NCBI GenBank assembly: GCA_950106755.1
Contig: OX467086.1
Span: 18,866,001 to 18,930,000 of the forward strand
Reading direction: 5' to 3'
Origin: Climacium dendroides
Taxonomy: Eukaryota; Streptophyta; Bryopsida; Hypnales; Climaciaceae
Length of the DNA: 64,000 nt
The notes under the pieces are model-generated. The model was not told where the DNA came from and did no database searches. It saw nothing but the letters and a program-made list of their open reading frames with translations. Shown here piece by piece: positions 48,603 to 61,278 of this stretch; positions within the stretch are counted from its first letter, which is position 1; the number at the start of each line of letters is the position of its first letter. The translations under genes and the position numbers were made by a program.

Positions 48603-49723
48603 ATGCCTAAAAAAACTAGATGGGAGGGAAAGAGGTATAATTTCAAAAAGTTAAATATAAGTTATAAAAGTTTGATTAGCACCTTAGTCAAAAAGTAAAT
48701 GAATGTTGCAAGGACAAAGCCTTTTTTGGCATAGTTGTTTGTTAGTATTGTTATAAATTTTCATCAATGAAATTTTTTTCCATTTGTTTTTTATATCACA
48801 AATTAAATCTATGGCTCTTCCAATTAGTTTCCCACTAGAAACTATGAATTTATTTTGAGACGTGGATAGTATATCTCAAAAATATAAAAATAAAATAAAA
48901 TAATCCAAATTTTGTTGACTTAAGACTCATTCCTCTCTAGGTAGGGACAACCATAATTGTCACTTAATCTAAAATCTCACACTAAAATATTGATTTCACA
49001 TTTTCTAGTTTAATGGGTTCAATGAAATTGGTTGAATTGTGAACTTCAAACTTCATGTAGAGTTTTCAATTCAATATTGTTGTTGATTTCCTTGAAGTAA
49101 CAAGTGTGAACTTGTAAATTTCATTGATCTACAAGATGAAGAATATCCTACAAAACATTTTATAGCTACTTGCTTTAGATCATGTACTTATCAAGCTTAA
49201 TAAGCTTTAATTGTTGATAACTTTGTGTATTATGATATTCAAATAACACAATCTTTGTCCATCTTTCAACCTTTTTTATTTTCTAATGAAAGCTTAGTGC
49301 AATTTGATATGATCAAATCTAAAAGTAGCAATGTTGGATGTTTTCACTTACCGTTTGACAATTCTTTAAAGCATTTGTACTGATGCAAAAACTTCATCAA
49401 TACACCAAAATGAGCTCAAGTATTGAATTCAAATGGATGGCCTTTGACCCTACACTTATCTTAGCAACCTATGTGGAATTAGTTACAAATTTTTGAAGTT
49501 GAAATGTAATGGTCACTGAAAGCAATCAATTGAAAACTCCTAAAATGAACATTGTAGGTACATTTTAAGAGAAAGTAAAATGTACCTTTCCTGTTAGTGG
49601 TCAATTTTAAAGCAAGTTTACTTTTAAAGCACCTTGTAGTCTACCCTCAATAAATGTTAATACTTCATAGCAAGGAAACTTGTAACACTTATATGGTCTT
49701 AACACTTATGGTTGATAGCATAG
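48603..49723. other. non-coding AT-rich stretch
   Basis: No gene, RNA or complete element was recognised. It ends in the long CAAA array. Confidence 0.5.
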
Positions 49724-49838
49724 ACAAAACAAAACAAAACAAAACAAACAAACAAACAAACAAACAAACAAACAAACAAACAAACAAACAAACAAACAAA
49801 CAAACAAACAAACAAACAAACAAACAAACAAACAAACA
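49724..49838. repeat. (CAAA)n array
   Basis: Four CAAAA units followed by about 24 perfect CAAA units. A repeating open frame across it is an artefact of the 4-bp period. It lies next to a copy of repeat A, whose head has the same motif on the other strand. Confidence 0.95.
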
Positions 49839-49842
49839 TCTT

Positions 49843-50095
49843 ATACCTTAAATTAGGCTATTTGTTTTGTTTTGTTTGTCACGTTGAGATCTCCCGGACC
49901 GTGCGTCCCCCAGTCACGTGCTTGGTACCATTGGAAAGCCCTTGGCGAGGAGGGGTGCACCGGCTTGGTTTTGTGGTGTTCGGACATATGGTGTGAAAGT
50001 TATTAAATTTTGAAATTGTTATGAACTAAAAAAATTAGAAAATTACTTTTACTTTTGTTTTGACTGTGGCAACGGCACAGGGTACACTAGTAACC
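49843..50095 (+). repeat. dispersed repeat A, copy 3 (best preserved)
   Basis: Head TTTGTTTTGTTTTGTTTG, then GATCTCCCGGACCGTGCGTC, then GGTACCATTGGAAAGCCC and GAGGAGGGGTGCACCGGC, an AT-rich part, and the tail GGCAACGGCACAGGGTACAC. It serves as the reference for the other copies. The core is much richer in G+C than its surroundings. Confidence 0.8.
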
Positions 50096-50129
50096 CTTGT
50101 ACGACGTTGAGAACGTTTTTTTAGCCAAT

Positions 50130-50330
50130 GAATGACAAAGAATCTCTCCATGTAGGATAGAAGTGCAACTATTCATCTTTGAAATTTCGTGGGAAAAGGG
50201 AATGTCTTCTACCAAATGTAGCTTGTCTCCCAATGAGTGCTTTTTTTCATTCTTTTAAGCCAACAATTCACACGGTACCCAAAGAGATGATTTCCATGGT
50301 GACCGGCTCGTCGTTTAAGGATTAAGGTAT
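50130..50330 (-). repeat. dispersed repeat D, copy 4
   Basis: Inverted copy with CATGTAGGATAGAAGTGCAA, GAGTGCTTTTTTTCATTC, CCAACAATTCACACGGTACC and a final TTTAAGGATTAAGG. Confidence 0.65.
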
Positions 50331-50332
50331 GG

Positions 50333-50640
50333 ATGTGGGTTGAAGGTATCCAGGGTGGACCCTACCTTGTGGGCGCTCAACTTAAGCTTGTTGCTGCTCA
50401 ACCAGAGCGTTCCCAGGGCCCGCCCCCATTGGCATTGGAGCTCCATATTCCAGCTCCGACTGAAGCCTCCGTCCTGCAGTCAAAGAGGACCGCCGAGCGG
50501 CTGTTAGCTTGCTAGTCACCGAAGATCTGCAAGCCAGGAAAACCCCTTCAAAACTCAAACCCAAAAAACTGCTCATTTGCACCAAATATTCCAAAAAACA
50601 ACCCCAAACAAAACCCTCGAGAAGAAATTGCAAAGGAAAC
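50333..50640. other. GC-rich island without recognised gene
   Basis: A locally GC-rich patch with overlapping short open frames on both strands (50333-50515 plus, 50382-50633 minus). Neither shows a domain. It may be a captured host-gene fragment or another repeat core. Confidence 0.35.
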
Positions 50641-50749
50641 TAAGGTAGGAGGTCCTTAAATTGACCAGGTTCTAAATGTATCCTTTGACTAGGAGTGAGT
50701 GACATGCTCCTTGAAATATCTATTACTAGCATTGATGAGGTGGGTAGGC

Positions 50750-51680
50750 TTAACCCCTAAAGGACCATTGTCCCTTCGGGGAACAAATTGGATTTCGGGC
50801 AGGTACCAACAAGCTGAAATTTTGTCATGATTTTTTGAAACTTTTTTTGAAGATAGAAAAACTAATGAGCTTTGTGGGAATATAATTTTTTTTCACATTT
50901 GGTGCCCGGAAACAAAAGTTATGACCAAATAGGCTCAAAGTAGGGGACGGGGGCAGTCCGGGCAACAAAAAAAAATTGTAAAATTTTGAATTAAATTTTT
51001 TTTCTCTCTTGTAGATTATATTTTTGTCTAAATGGGAAGCTTTGATTCATTCCATTTGGACTAATTATGAGAAAGTTATGGACAATCTTGTTTTTCAGGC
51101 AGTTAGAGCATCTTTCTGAAAAAATAATTTATAGAATTAATTTCTGAATGCAATTTTTACAATTTTTCTGAAGAAAAAATTTTACATGATTTTGTTTTCT
51201 TGCTAGAAAAATTTCACGATTGGGATTAGTGCATTGTAATTCCATCTTAAAGATATTAATAATTCAGATTTTCCTTCTTTCTCATACCTACTTCTATTTA
51301 ACAATTTCTTTAAGCATGAAAATTAAGGTTTTTTTTAAAAAAAATTCCCCTAGACTCTCAACTCAATTTCACACAACAAGGATTTAAAGCTCAAAACTCT
51401 GTAATGCAAAAAATTTAAGTTAAAAAAATTCAAAGTCGAATAATCCAGTTCCACAAGGTGCTAAAAAAATTGTTTTTTTCACTTTAAACGCAAGTATCTT
51501 TTAATCTATGAGGTCAAAATTTCTGAAATTTTTTCTACACATTTTCATACTAGTAAGGTATAAGATCTTATGGTTGGATGTGCAGAAAAAATAATTTTCA
51601 AATTTTTTACTCTTTGCTACAGAAATGATAGTTTTGAGTGTTTTTTGGCAGAAATAAGCCCTTGGTCCTTTAGGGGTTAA
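50750..51680 (+). repeat. TTAA-flanked piggyBac-like repeat, best-preserved copy
   Basis: The left end is TTAACCCCTAAAGGACCA; the right end, reverse-complemented, is TTAACCCCTAAAGGACCA too. The two 18-bp ends are identical, with TTAA as target site at both. PiggyBac elements are known for TTAA sites and CCC-starting ends. No transposase frame lies inside (about 923 bp between the TTAAs). Confidence 0.85.
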
Positions 51681-53842
51681 ATGGACAATTTACAGACCTC
51701 CTACCTTAACTACTTGCTTTCTTGTTTGTGTCAATTTATATACTAAAGAAGCTAGGTAAACCCCCACCAAGAAATGTCCCATTCATTTTGTGGGGGGATT
51801 ATTTCTTGTAATCTCTTCTTGGCACATGAAATTTGCGTAATTGATGATTACGGATTTTCCATTTGTCAATCGCATATTTCATCCATTTCCATATGGGTGT
51901 TTACTTTAGGCAATGTTCTCGTTTGCAGGAATTTTGCATGCATTTTTTTTCATGCATGTCATAAAATTTCCTCACTTGACAAGAAATCATTAAAAAAATT
52001 AACTAGTGTATTGTCAATTCACTTAACGTCTTTGCATTGTGTAGGGTGATTTAGGGTAAGCTAGACTCTATATTTGCTTTTGAAATTTTGCATAAGTATA
52101 CCTAATAAGATTTAAAAACCAAAGGAGGAAGGATACAAATTCGTCGAGTAAAAATTTAACTTTAAGAGGGCTCAAAGTTTGTTGACCTAGTCTGACAAGA
52201 GTAAAAAAAGTGTGTTTTTTAAACTTCAAATGGTATATTAATCTTTCAATCTACATTGTCAATATGTTGGAATATCCCCAACATGTTCTCAAAGTAGTCT
52301 ACCACACTTTTGTACAATTTAAATTCAACTAAAAATTCAACTAAAAAGTTTTATTTTCAATTTTGGGCAATGCACTAAAAGAATAACAATATTTGACAAT
52401 TTCTCTTTAAAAAGAACATTGGTCCTTCAGGGTTAACAAACACAACATGGGAGACAATTGAATATGAAAAATTGGGTGAAGTTTTTTATCATTGAACAAG
52501 TCACTATAATAAGTTTGAGAAGTTTTTCCTTCACTTTTGAGATGCATGTGAGCTCTCTAAACTTGGTACATGTTTGCAATAACTACTATGATTCACCCTT
52601 TGTTTTGCTCATATTTGTACATAGATGTACAAATGTGTACCCCAAAAATGTGTTGAAATCCAAAAAAGGATTCAAATATTGAAGAGCTACTAGCTCCTAA
52701 ATGTTCAAAGCACCAAAATTTGGGTGTCAACAAAGCTTTGAAGTTAAATAAAACCTTGATAATTTTTTAGCATACCCTTTTTGAAGTTTAGTTTTAGCAT
52801 TGATAATACAATTCTAAAAATGAAGGATAATGATTTTTCTATTTAAGATTTTGTGCAAGGGGGGATTATTGCAAATCTTGATTTTCTAGTGTTAGGGGCT
52901 TTTGGAAATGAACTTCAAATACATTAGATTTTGGAGAAAAAAACACATTAGAAATTCACTTAAAGAAATTGTAGAGTAGATTTTGAAAAGCATAATTATA
53001 TCATTATAGTTCATAAAATGCATATGATTGATTAGGGTTATGCTTGTCAACTTCACATACATACATACATACATACATACATACATACATACATACATAC
53101 ATACATACATACATACATACGACCTCAATTTTAGGTTTGACATGTGAAAAGTGAATTGAAAAACTTTGAATCACTTTTGTGGTTTTAACACACTCATAAT
53201 CAAACATTATAATCCTTCAATTCATAAGTGATATAAGTGATATAGTTGGGTTTCCTTTTTCTATACAATTTCTAGCATGTCTACTTTGAATTTATTGTTA
53301 CAATTCAAAAAACTGATAAACTTATCAAAATGTTAGGTTTTGTACTTGTTTTTTTAATCAACGGGGGAAAAAAAATGCTGGTTTTTTCTCAATCCGGTAG
53401 CAAATTCCCAGATTGAAGCTCAAACAAGGCCTTGCACAATTCGGGGCTCGTAACCCTAAAAGCAGACGAAAGAATCCAGTCAATCCACAAAGAAAAGGCA
53501 CAAAAAGAGGACTACGGCAAAATGCCAAATCACCAAGAGTCCCAACTTCAGGGGCTTGTTTTCGGAAGATTCCGGTATCTCGCAAGTTTTCTGGCCAACG
53601 ACTCCACGTTGCAGCAGCAGCAGCAGCTCCACTACTGTAGATTGTATGACTTCCTGTTTGTTTTTGTAATAATTTTCGAGGTCAAGGCCCCCGTCACACA
53701 AATCGTCAAGTTGATTCTCCAACTGAGTTGTTTGGAACAACAACAACCCTGATCGGTCTCATTTGGTAACTTAAAAACTTAGCTTGGCTCTGGCTCCCCT
53801 GTTTTTTGAAGCCGCTCCTCTCGTGCTCAGACGATCTTTCTG
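51681..53842. other. non-coding stretch upstream of the PMP22-like gene
   Basis: Contains a repeat end near 52425 (TCCTTCAGGGTTAA), the (TACA)n array at 53054-53120 and a (CAG)n run near 53612-53626. Open frames at 51774-52049 and 53413-53752 lack domains. Confidence 0.5.
53054..53120. repeat. (TACA)n microsatellite
   Basis: About 16 perfect ACAT/TACA units. The long MYVC-repeating open frames on the minus strand come from this array. Confidence 0.95.
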
Positions 53843-53976
53843 AGGAGAGAGAGAGAGAGAGCGGAGAGCGGAGAGCACGAGGTGAAGAGGAGACAAAGAG
53901 AGTTTGTCCGTGCTTGTGGAGGCCGGGTTTATCTCTGTGAATTATCTCTGTGACGAGCAGTTGTTGAATTGTTGGG
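53843..53976 (+). promoter_or_regulatory. GA-rich promoter or 5' leader of the PMP22-like gene
   Basis: A (GA)n run (53843-53861) and GAGAGCG repeats lie 115-134 bp before the start codon. GA/CT runs are common in plant core promoters and 5' leaders. No TATA box could be placed. Confidence 0.5.
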
Positions 53977-56663
53977 ATGGCGGATGAAGTGAAGGCGTTA
54001 TGGGGCCAGTATTTGTCCAACTTGCAGCGGTACCCGTTGCGGACCAAAGTAAGGAAGGATTGATCGATCGCCTATTGATCTCTCGTGCATTTGGGGTTTA
54101 GCTTAGCTTGGTGTGTATGTTGGGGACGTGAAAGTTGATTTGAGAGGGTTTTGTGAAGATTCGTGTGTGGATTTTATTGCTTTCTTCTTATGGAAATTCC
54201 CCCCACCCTTTCTTTCTAGGGCTTTGGAAAAAATGGCTGTGAGGATTATTCGCGAGAGATGGTTTAGTTGGTAGTGTTGGACTGTCTGGGTTTCTGACAA
54301 GGGTTTTGTCAATTCTTGTGGTTTGCTGAAATTCTGATTTGTTCACAAGGGGATCTCCATCCCGGTCATGAGTTGTAGTTGAGTGTTTGAGGTTTTGTGT
54401 TAACATTGAGACAATTGGTGCCTCTGTGATCTCACTTACTGAAAACATGGTGTAAGTTGGATCACTACTGTTCTGTTTAACTCCAAGTATTTCAATGGTG
54501 TGGGTACCGAATGCTCCTTTTGCCCCTTCTTTGTTCTTTTGATTTCTAAATTATCTGGCTGTCAACACTGACTCATTGTGTATAGTTTGTTGATTTTTGT
54601 CAGCAGTTTTGGAAGAGGGACATTGTACTGATTTGCTTGATGAAACGGGTTGATTTTCATGTATATATTTTGTTGATTCCCCTGGATGATGTCCGAAGTT
54701 GGAGATTTTTGTGTGTGCTCATGGAAATCGTTCTCAATGGAATCACAATTTCAACCTTTCCTCTCACAGTAGTATAGTGGACGGGGATGCAGTTGCCTTC
54801 TAGGGGTTGAGGGCAATGCGCAGAACCTTTAATTCACGGTGATTTCATTGTAATAATACTTTTGTGATGCGAGGTAGGTTTCCTGCTTAACGTAACTAAG
54901 AATTTATCACTGACGATGAGGGGAACGAATTTTTGGTTGCTTGATCCTGGCATTTGTATCTGGCACCCCGATCAGGCTTTCCTTCACTAGTCCTTTTCAT
55001 CAGTGTGCATATTCGAGGGAGATCACTTTGGGACCAACTTGTGCCAGCGTGTACTTGTTGATTTTTTGACGTTTGAAGTTGGGGGTTTACCTTGTGAAGA
55101 TGTTATAACACCATTGGTTGCTGGTGCAGGCCATTACAGCTGGAGTGCTAGCAGGAAGCGCTGACGTGGTTGCTCAGAAGCTGGCTGGGGTTAAGAACTT
55201 GCAATTCAAGCGTTCTCTACTTCTCATGGTGAATTCTGGAATGCCTTGTGGCTGTGGATTTCGAATGGGCTAAACCTTCAGAATGCTCGAGTGGAATGCA
55301 GATTAGGGTGCCATTTTTTTTTTTATCGAATTTTTAGATTACAAGTTACGGATCTGTTGCATTTACTATGAACCAGTTTTGAGTTGAAATTATGGAGCTT
55401 GATGTGTCTCCTCTCAGGTGTTGGCCGCTAATCAGAAATTCTGCTGTGCAGCTATACGGATTCTGTTATTCAGGACCGTTTGGACATTATTTCCACAAGT
55501 TCATGGAAAAACTCTTTCCTGCAGCTCGAGACTCCAAGACAATAGCCAGCAAGGTCAGTGCAGTCTATTATTTTCCTAGATCATGACGATATGCAGCAAT
55601 CTTTCTCTGTGGCTGCTTTTTTCATCAGGAGTTGCTGCCCTCTGTTTTGCTTTAATTTATCGACTGCGTGATCCTGTTACATGCGACTCTTATCAATTGT
55701 GGGGATTTGGGGAGTTCAGGTGATTGTTGAGCAGTTGACATCTGGACCTTGGAACAATTTCATCTTTATGACTTACCTTGGTATGGTGGTTGAAGGTAAA
55801 GTTTTGCTGGTGCCATACCTTTGTCTTTTTATAGTTCTCAGACACTCCATGGTGTGTATTACTTGGTGGGGACCGTCTTACCTCAGCATTTGATCTTTGT
55901 GAGCTGTTTGTTGACAAGTTATCGGGTTGCTACCTTTCTCAGGGCGACCATGGAGCTCAGTAAAGAATCAGCTTAAATCAAATTTTCCATCGGTGCAGCT
56001 CAATGCTTGGAGGGTACTAATTTCCATCCAAAAACCTTTTCGTATTTGCCCATGGGACGTATCGCAGAGTGCTAACTGAGAAACTGGAATAATTTCTTCG
56101 CTTATCCTGATCTATGATGCCCAGAAGGCTACATGAACGATAATTGACTAGGATTTATGTTGATCAAGGACACAACCTAAAATTTGCTTTCGGTTAGTAT
56201 ACTCTTGGCTTTCAGCGACGTGCTTGATGGCTAGCCACTTTAATTCAAGAGTATCAATTCATACGACTGATTTGGAACGCTCGTGAAATTAACTTATGAC
56301 TTTTGGGGTGGGTGGGTGGGTTGATGCAGTTCTGGCCTTTGGTTGGGTTGATAAACTACAAGTACCTTCCTGTTCAGCTGCGAGTGCTGTTCCACAATTT
56401 GGCAGCTGTGTGCTGGTAAGAGCCTCTGCCTCCCAACTCTATGAATCATACCTTTCTGAACACAGAACCAGTTCGTTTTGCTTTCAATTGATCATCTTTC
56501 CCGATGGCGTCGATTGGCAATTATTTCATGTCGTGGAATTCGGTACAAGGAGTGCGTACCGGTTTTCATTCGCCTAATCGTCTGGTTGGAATTATGCAGG
56601 GGAGTGTTCTTGATTCTTCGTGCAAAGGCATCGGTTCCGGTTCCCAAACTTGCCACTGCTTAA
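53977..56663 (+). CDS. PMP22: peroxisomal membrane protein PMP22 (Mpv17/PMP22 family), 7 exons
   Basis: Exons: 53977-54048, 55130-55228, 55452-55553, 55720-55795, 55943-56013, 56330-56415, 56600-56663. All introns are GT-AG, the phases fit, and the sum is 189 codons plus TAA, matching Arabidopsis PMP22 (190 aa). Landmarks are YLSNLQRYPLRTK (exon 1, then AITAGVLAG in exon 2), SGPFGHYFHKFMEKLFP (exon 3), VQLNAWRFWPLVGLINYKYL (residues about 133-152) and a C-terminal FLILRAKA. The family has four membrane-spanning segments and sits in the peroxisomal membrane, with proposed channel-like roles in metabolite passage. The start ATG has G at -3 and +4. No damage is visible. Confidence 0.95.
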
Positions 56664-57225
56664 ACAGAGACCATGTCAATTCAGCTGCTCTGCCAAACAG
56701 AGGGAATGGACTCTACCAAGACCTTGGAAGGCTTTGGGAGTTGGAGCATTGTTGAGCTCACAAGACTCTAGAATCTTGTGAGTGTAGCTTGCAATAGTGC
56801 AAATCACAGGTTCATTTTGGACGTTTCGAAATTTGTTCTCAAACGTCATGCAGGTGGTTTGGGTTCCTGTATGAAGTTAGACTCAAAAGGATTTGGGTAG
56901 AGTGTTGAGAGGTAGTAAGTTAGAAATATTGAACTAAAGGTATGTGAAATTACCTATTTGTTATGCTAACGTTGTATGTTAACATTCCGAAGCACAGCTT
57001 TATATTGTTTGCAACCTGACTGAGGACACTGCCTCTTTTTGGAAGCCTTTCTGGACTCATTTTTTCTTATTTGATAATGTCTATACTGGAAATTTTGTGT
57101 ATTTGCGAGCATCGGTAAGCTATGCCACCTAAACTCAAACTCACTGCCCATCACTCTGTTTGCTGGCATTTTGCAACCAGATATGAATAAAAAAATTTAT
57201 ATTTATTTTTCAGAGATGAAGTCAT

Positions 57226-57373
57226 ATGTCCACTACAAGTCATAACCTTTTCAATTGGTGGGGGGTGGGGTCAATTTTGGGGGTTTCAATTTCTTGAGAA
57301 AAAATGAAGAAATGTCCACTACAAGTCATAACCTTTTCAATTGGGGTTTCAATTTTTTAAGAAAAAATGAAGA
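57226..57373. repeat. direct duplication, about 85 bp apart
   Basis: ATGTCCACTACAAGTCATAA with TTTTCAATTGG and AAAAAATGAAGAA occurs twice. The first copy carries an extra G-rich insert (GGTGGGGGGTGGGG). Confidence 0.8.
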
Positions 57374-58626
57374 AAATCCCTCTAGTAAGTTAGGTTTTTT
57401 GTTTGTTTATCTAGACTTCAAATCCTAGGCTAAGGCTTAGTTTAAGATAAAAATAAAAGAAGTCTTTTGGGATTCCATGCTTCATAGTAAATAATTTAAA
57501 TTGGCATTGTAGCCTAATTGAACTTTAGATATACAAATATCTAGTAACTTTGTGATTTGAAAGGGATATGAAACAATATGCAAGAAATGAAACGTACTTC
57601 AAGCATAAAGTACATTTAATTTGGACTAGCTAACTACCACCTTGGCCATATCACATGTTTAATTAGCTCTTTAGATTTGACCAGCTTTGGAAGTATAGCC
57701 CTAGTGTTTATTGCACCTTCAATTTATTATTACTATTTTATTAGAAGGGCTAAGATTTAATGAAGTTTGGTGAATTTTAAACAACTTCAAATGCCACTAG
57801 GCTACATGCCTATACAACAAACTCTCATAAATTATATCCTTTGTTGTAACGTGTAGCAATAAAGGCCCAGTGCCTCTTTTGTGTCCAGTTCCACTCTATT
57901 CACCAAGCTGTGGAGTTTTGAGGCTTTTTAAAATTTTATTGGTGGTTACTGTCAAATTGCAATGGATCCCTTACAAGGCATGACACAATGTTCAATTGGT
58001 TTTCACGTTCAGCTTGAGTGATTTTGATCGTATTCCAGTGATAGCTATAACATGCACTATAAATTGAAGGCATTTGTTGTTTCCTCACTGACATTCCAAC
58101 GTGTTGTTTTGTTGTAGGATGGGCATAGGTGAGGTCCATGGTTTCTTGAAAACTTTCAAAGACTTTTGCATACTATGAAGTTGTTTCTTACCTTAAACTT
58201 ATGATTAATTTTAAGAGTAAGGAAAGGACAGTTATTTGATATGTCAAGGCTTGGATAGTAACAAGCTTGATTTCCTTGGCATGGAACTCTCTGAACTCCA
58301 TTTAGTGCATTGCTTGTAATATTATTATCATATTGCTAAAAGCCTAGTATGGTAATTGTGTCAAGGTTTGGTATTGGATTATAAAAAAATAGTGATGGAC
58401 TTAATTGTGAACTATCTAGACTTGAGTGATCCGCCCCTAATATAAAGCAAAAAGTTGATTTGATAGTTTTAGAGGTATTGGCACTGAGTTCATGAACAAA
58501 TTACATCACATCACAAAATGTTGTAAATTAAGTTTCCAAATACAAAAGAAAATATGAAGAAACTAGATAAGAATCATGGTGGTGCCTTGAAGATTCAAAG
58601 ATGTCCCCAAAAAATATTGTTTGACT

Positions 58627-59030
58627 ATTTGTTTGTTTGTTATGGTGAGATCTTCTAGACAGTGCATCTTGGGCCATGCTCTTGGTACCATTGGAAAGCC
58701 CTCAATAAGGAAGGGTGCATGGGCTTTGTTTTGAAGCATTTTGACTCATGGAAGAAAAGATATTGAATTTCAAAGTTTCTATAAATAAATAAAATAAAAA
58801 ATAAATATTTTATTTTGATTTTGATTGAGGCAATGGCACAAGGTACTCTAGGTGCTATGGCACAGGGCACATGGTGTACACTAAGCTTTCTACGAGGAAG
58901 GATGACCAAGCTTTGTTTGTCGCGTTTAGACATATGGTGTGAAAGTTATGAATTTTGGGGTTAATTTTTAATTAAAAATTAGGAAATTATTTTTATTTTG
59001 ATTGTGGCAATGGCACACAACATATTAAGA
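58627..59030 (+). repeat. dispersed repeat A, degenerate copies
   Basis: One copy with a GTTTGTTTGTTATGGTGAGA head and GGTACCATTGGAAAGCCC core ends near 58852. A second, headless copy follows to about 59030 (TGTGGCAATGGCACA). Confidence 0.65.
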
Positions 59031-59082
59031 TAAACTACCCCAATATGGACATAATGGGAGCAAACCTATTGTAAACTAAACT

Positions 59083-59640
59083 AGAGTGCCTTGTGGCATT
59101 GCCACAATCAAAACAAAAGTAAAAGTAATTTTCTAATATTTTTAGAACCAAAAACAACTCAAAAATCCATAACTTTCTCACTGTGAGTCAAAATGCCACA
59201 AAACCAAGCTTGTGTACCCCTCCTCGTCGAGAGCTTTCCGATGGTACCAAAATTGTGACCAAACTATAAGAAATAGTAATTTTCTAATTTTTTAGTTCAT
59301 AAAAATACTTCAAAATTCAATAACTTTCACACTGTGAGTCAAAACGCCACAAAACCAAGTCAGTGCACCGCTCCTCATCGAGGCTTTCCGACGGTACCAA
59401 GATTGCGACCAAAATATGAGAAAAAGTAATTTTCTAATTTTCCAGAACAAAAAATAACTCAAAAATGTACAAATTCCACACCGTACGTCCAAACGCCACG
59501 AAACCAAGCCGGTGCACCCTTCCTCGCCGAGGGCTTTCCGGTGGTACGAAGCACGCGACCAAGGGACGCACGGTCCGGGAGATCTCATCGTGACAAACAA
59601 AACAAAACAAAACAAACAAACAAAACAAATCACCTGTCTT
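59083..59640 (-). repeat. repeat A array, left arm (three core units)
   Basis: Minus-orientation units recognised by CTTTCCGATGGTACC (59230), CTTTCCGACGGTACC (59381) and CTTTCCGGTGGTACG (59530), about 150 bp apart. The array ends in GATCTC and a (CAAA)n head. It forms one arm of a large inverted repeat with 59846-60735. Confidence 0.75.
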
Positions 59641-59845
59641 AATAGAAGAGATTAAGATAATGGTGTACATTTCATAACTAGAATGTACACCACCATTGCA
59701 AATTTGCCCACAATAGCCTACAATAGGCTTGCTCCCCACTCTATTTGTAATGGGGTAGTTCATATGAATAATACAATATACTAAAAATATATATGAAGTT
59801 AAAGAGTGAAATTTTAAACAAAAAAATCTCTCCTATTAAGACAGG

Positions 59846-60735
59846 TGGTTTGTTTTGTTTTGTTTGTTTGTTTGTTTGTTTTGTTTTGTTTGTCACGTTG
59901 ACATCTCCCGGACCGTGCGTCCCCCGATCGTGTGCTTGGTACCGTCAGAAAGCCCTCGGTGAGGAGGGGTGCACCGGCTTGGTTTCGTGGCGTTCGGATG
60001 TACAGTGTGGAAGTTGTGCATTTTCGAGTTATTTTTGGTTCTGAAAAATTAGAAAATTACTTTTTCTTATATTTTGGTCGCGATCTTGGTACCGTCGGAA
60101 AGCCCTCGGCGAGGAGGGGTGCACTGGCTTGGTTTCGTGGCGTTCCGACTCACGGTGAGAAAGTTATTGAATTTTGAAGTATTTTTATGAACTAAAAAAT
60201 AAGAACATTACTTTTACTTTTGTTTTGACTATGGCAACAACATAGGATACACGTACTTGGTATCGTCAGAAAGCCCTCGGCGAGGAGGGGTGCACTAGCT
60301 TGGTTTCGTGGCATTTGGAAGTACGGCGTGAAAGTTATGCATTTTTGAGTTATTTTTTGTTCTCAAAAATTAGAAAATTACTTTTTCTTATATTTTGGTC
60401 ACAATTTTTGGTAATGTCGGAAAGCTCTTAGTGAGGAGGGGTGCACAGGCTTGGTTTTATGGCATTCCAACTCACGTTGAGAAAGTTATTGAATTTTGAA
60501 ATATTTTTATGAACTAAATAATTAGAACATTAGTTTTACTTATATTTTGGTCACAATCTTGGTACCGTCAGAAAGCCCTCAACAAGGAGGAGTGCACGAG
60601 CTTTGTTTCGTGGGATTTCGACTCATGGTGAGAAAGTTATGGATTTTTGAGTTGTTTTTTGTTCTAAAAGAATTACAAAATTATTTTTACTTCTGTTTTG
60701 ATTGTGGCAACGCCACAGGGCACTCTAGTACTTAC
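59846..60735 (+). repeat. repeat A array, right arm (five core units)
   Basis: Plus-orientation units around TGGTACCGTCAGAAAGCCC (59937) and equivalents near 60083, 60257, 60405 and 60559, spaced 146-174 bp. The head is TTTGTTTTGTTTTGTTTG and the tail TGGCAACGCCACAGGGCAC. Frame fragments shared between units do not form a continuous gene. Confidence 0.75.
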
Positions 60736-61055
60736 TGTAGTAGGTTGCATACGTGGATTGAGCGTCAGTCTGAAAGCGAACATCTCCAGGCGGGCCGGAT
60801 TCCATCGGACGTTCATTCAGAAGTTGGTAGATATGCGGCAAGCCCTCTCTTAGCGCAGGCACCACGGCGGTGATACGTAGATTGAGTTTTAAGAGCGTAG
60901 ATTTTGGCATCTGGAGTTCAAGTTGTTAATAGTCTGGCGTGGATTCGACGGTGTTTTGGTAGATGCGAAGGGACTCATGTGAAACTGGCATTCCGATATC
61001 GGAACACTGCAAGGGACCCAGTTGCCATTGCGCCTGGAGGTCCAGTTCCGGACCC
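60735..61055 (-). repeat. dispersed repeat C, copy 3 (inverted)
   Basis: Begins with GTAGGTTGCATACGTGGATT (inverted tail) and includes GATTCCATCGGACGTTCATT and ATTCCGATATCGGAACAC. It abuts the right arm of the repeat A array. Confidence 0.7.
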
Positions 61056-61278
61056 TCGAAAAGTGGAAACACGGATGTGGAGCAGTGTTCGGAAAAAATC
61101 AATGGCTGGTTCAAAGTTAGCCGGAGGAATTGGGAAAAAAAACCCGGTTGCGATTTGAAAACATCATCAAAAAAATCAGTGAAAAAATCTATAAAATTTC
61201 TATTTTGAGAGAAAAATAGAAAAAAATAACCAGAGTCAATTCTTCAAAAAATTGGTTCAATATGAGAACTAAAGAAAA

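Larger units (their letters stand above)
56664..59082. other. 3' flank of PMP22-like gene and repeat DNA
   Basis: Holds a tandem duplication at 57226-57373 and a degenerate copy of repeat A (about 58627-59030). No further gene was recognised. Confidence 0.55.

Noticed and set aside
49654..49851. Frame encoding repeated NKQT
   Set aside because: Artefact of the (CAAA)n array.
52892..53207. Frames encoding repeated MYVC
   Set aside because: Artefact of the (TACA)n array.
53413..53752. Overlapping frames just upstream of the PMP22-like gene
   Set aside because: Several mutually overlapping frames with no domain; GC-richer promoter sequence explains them.
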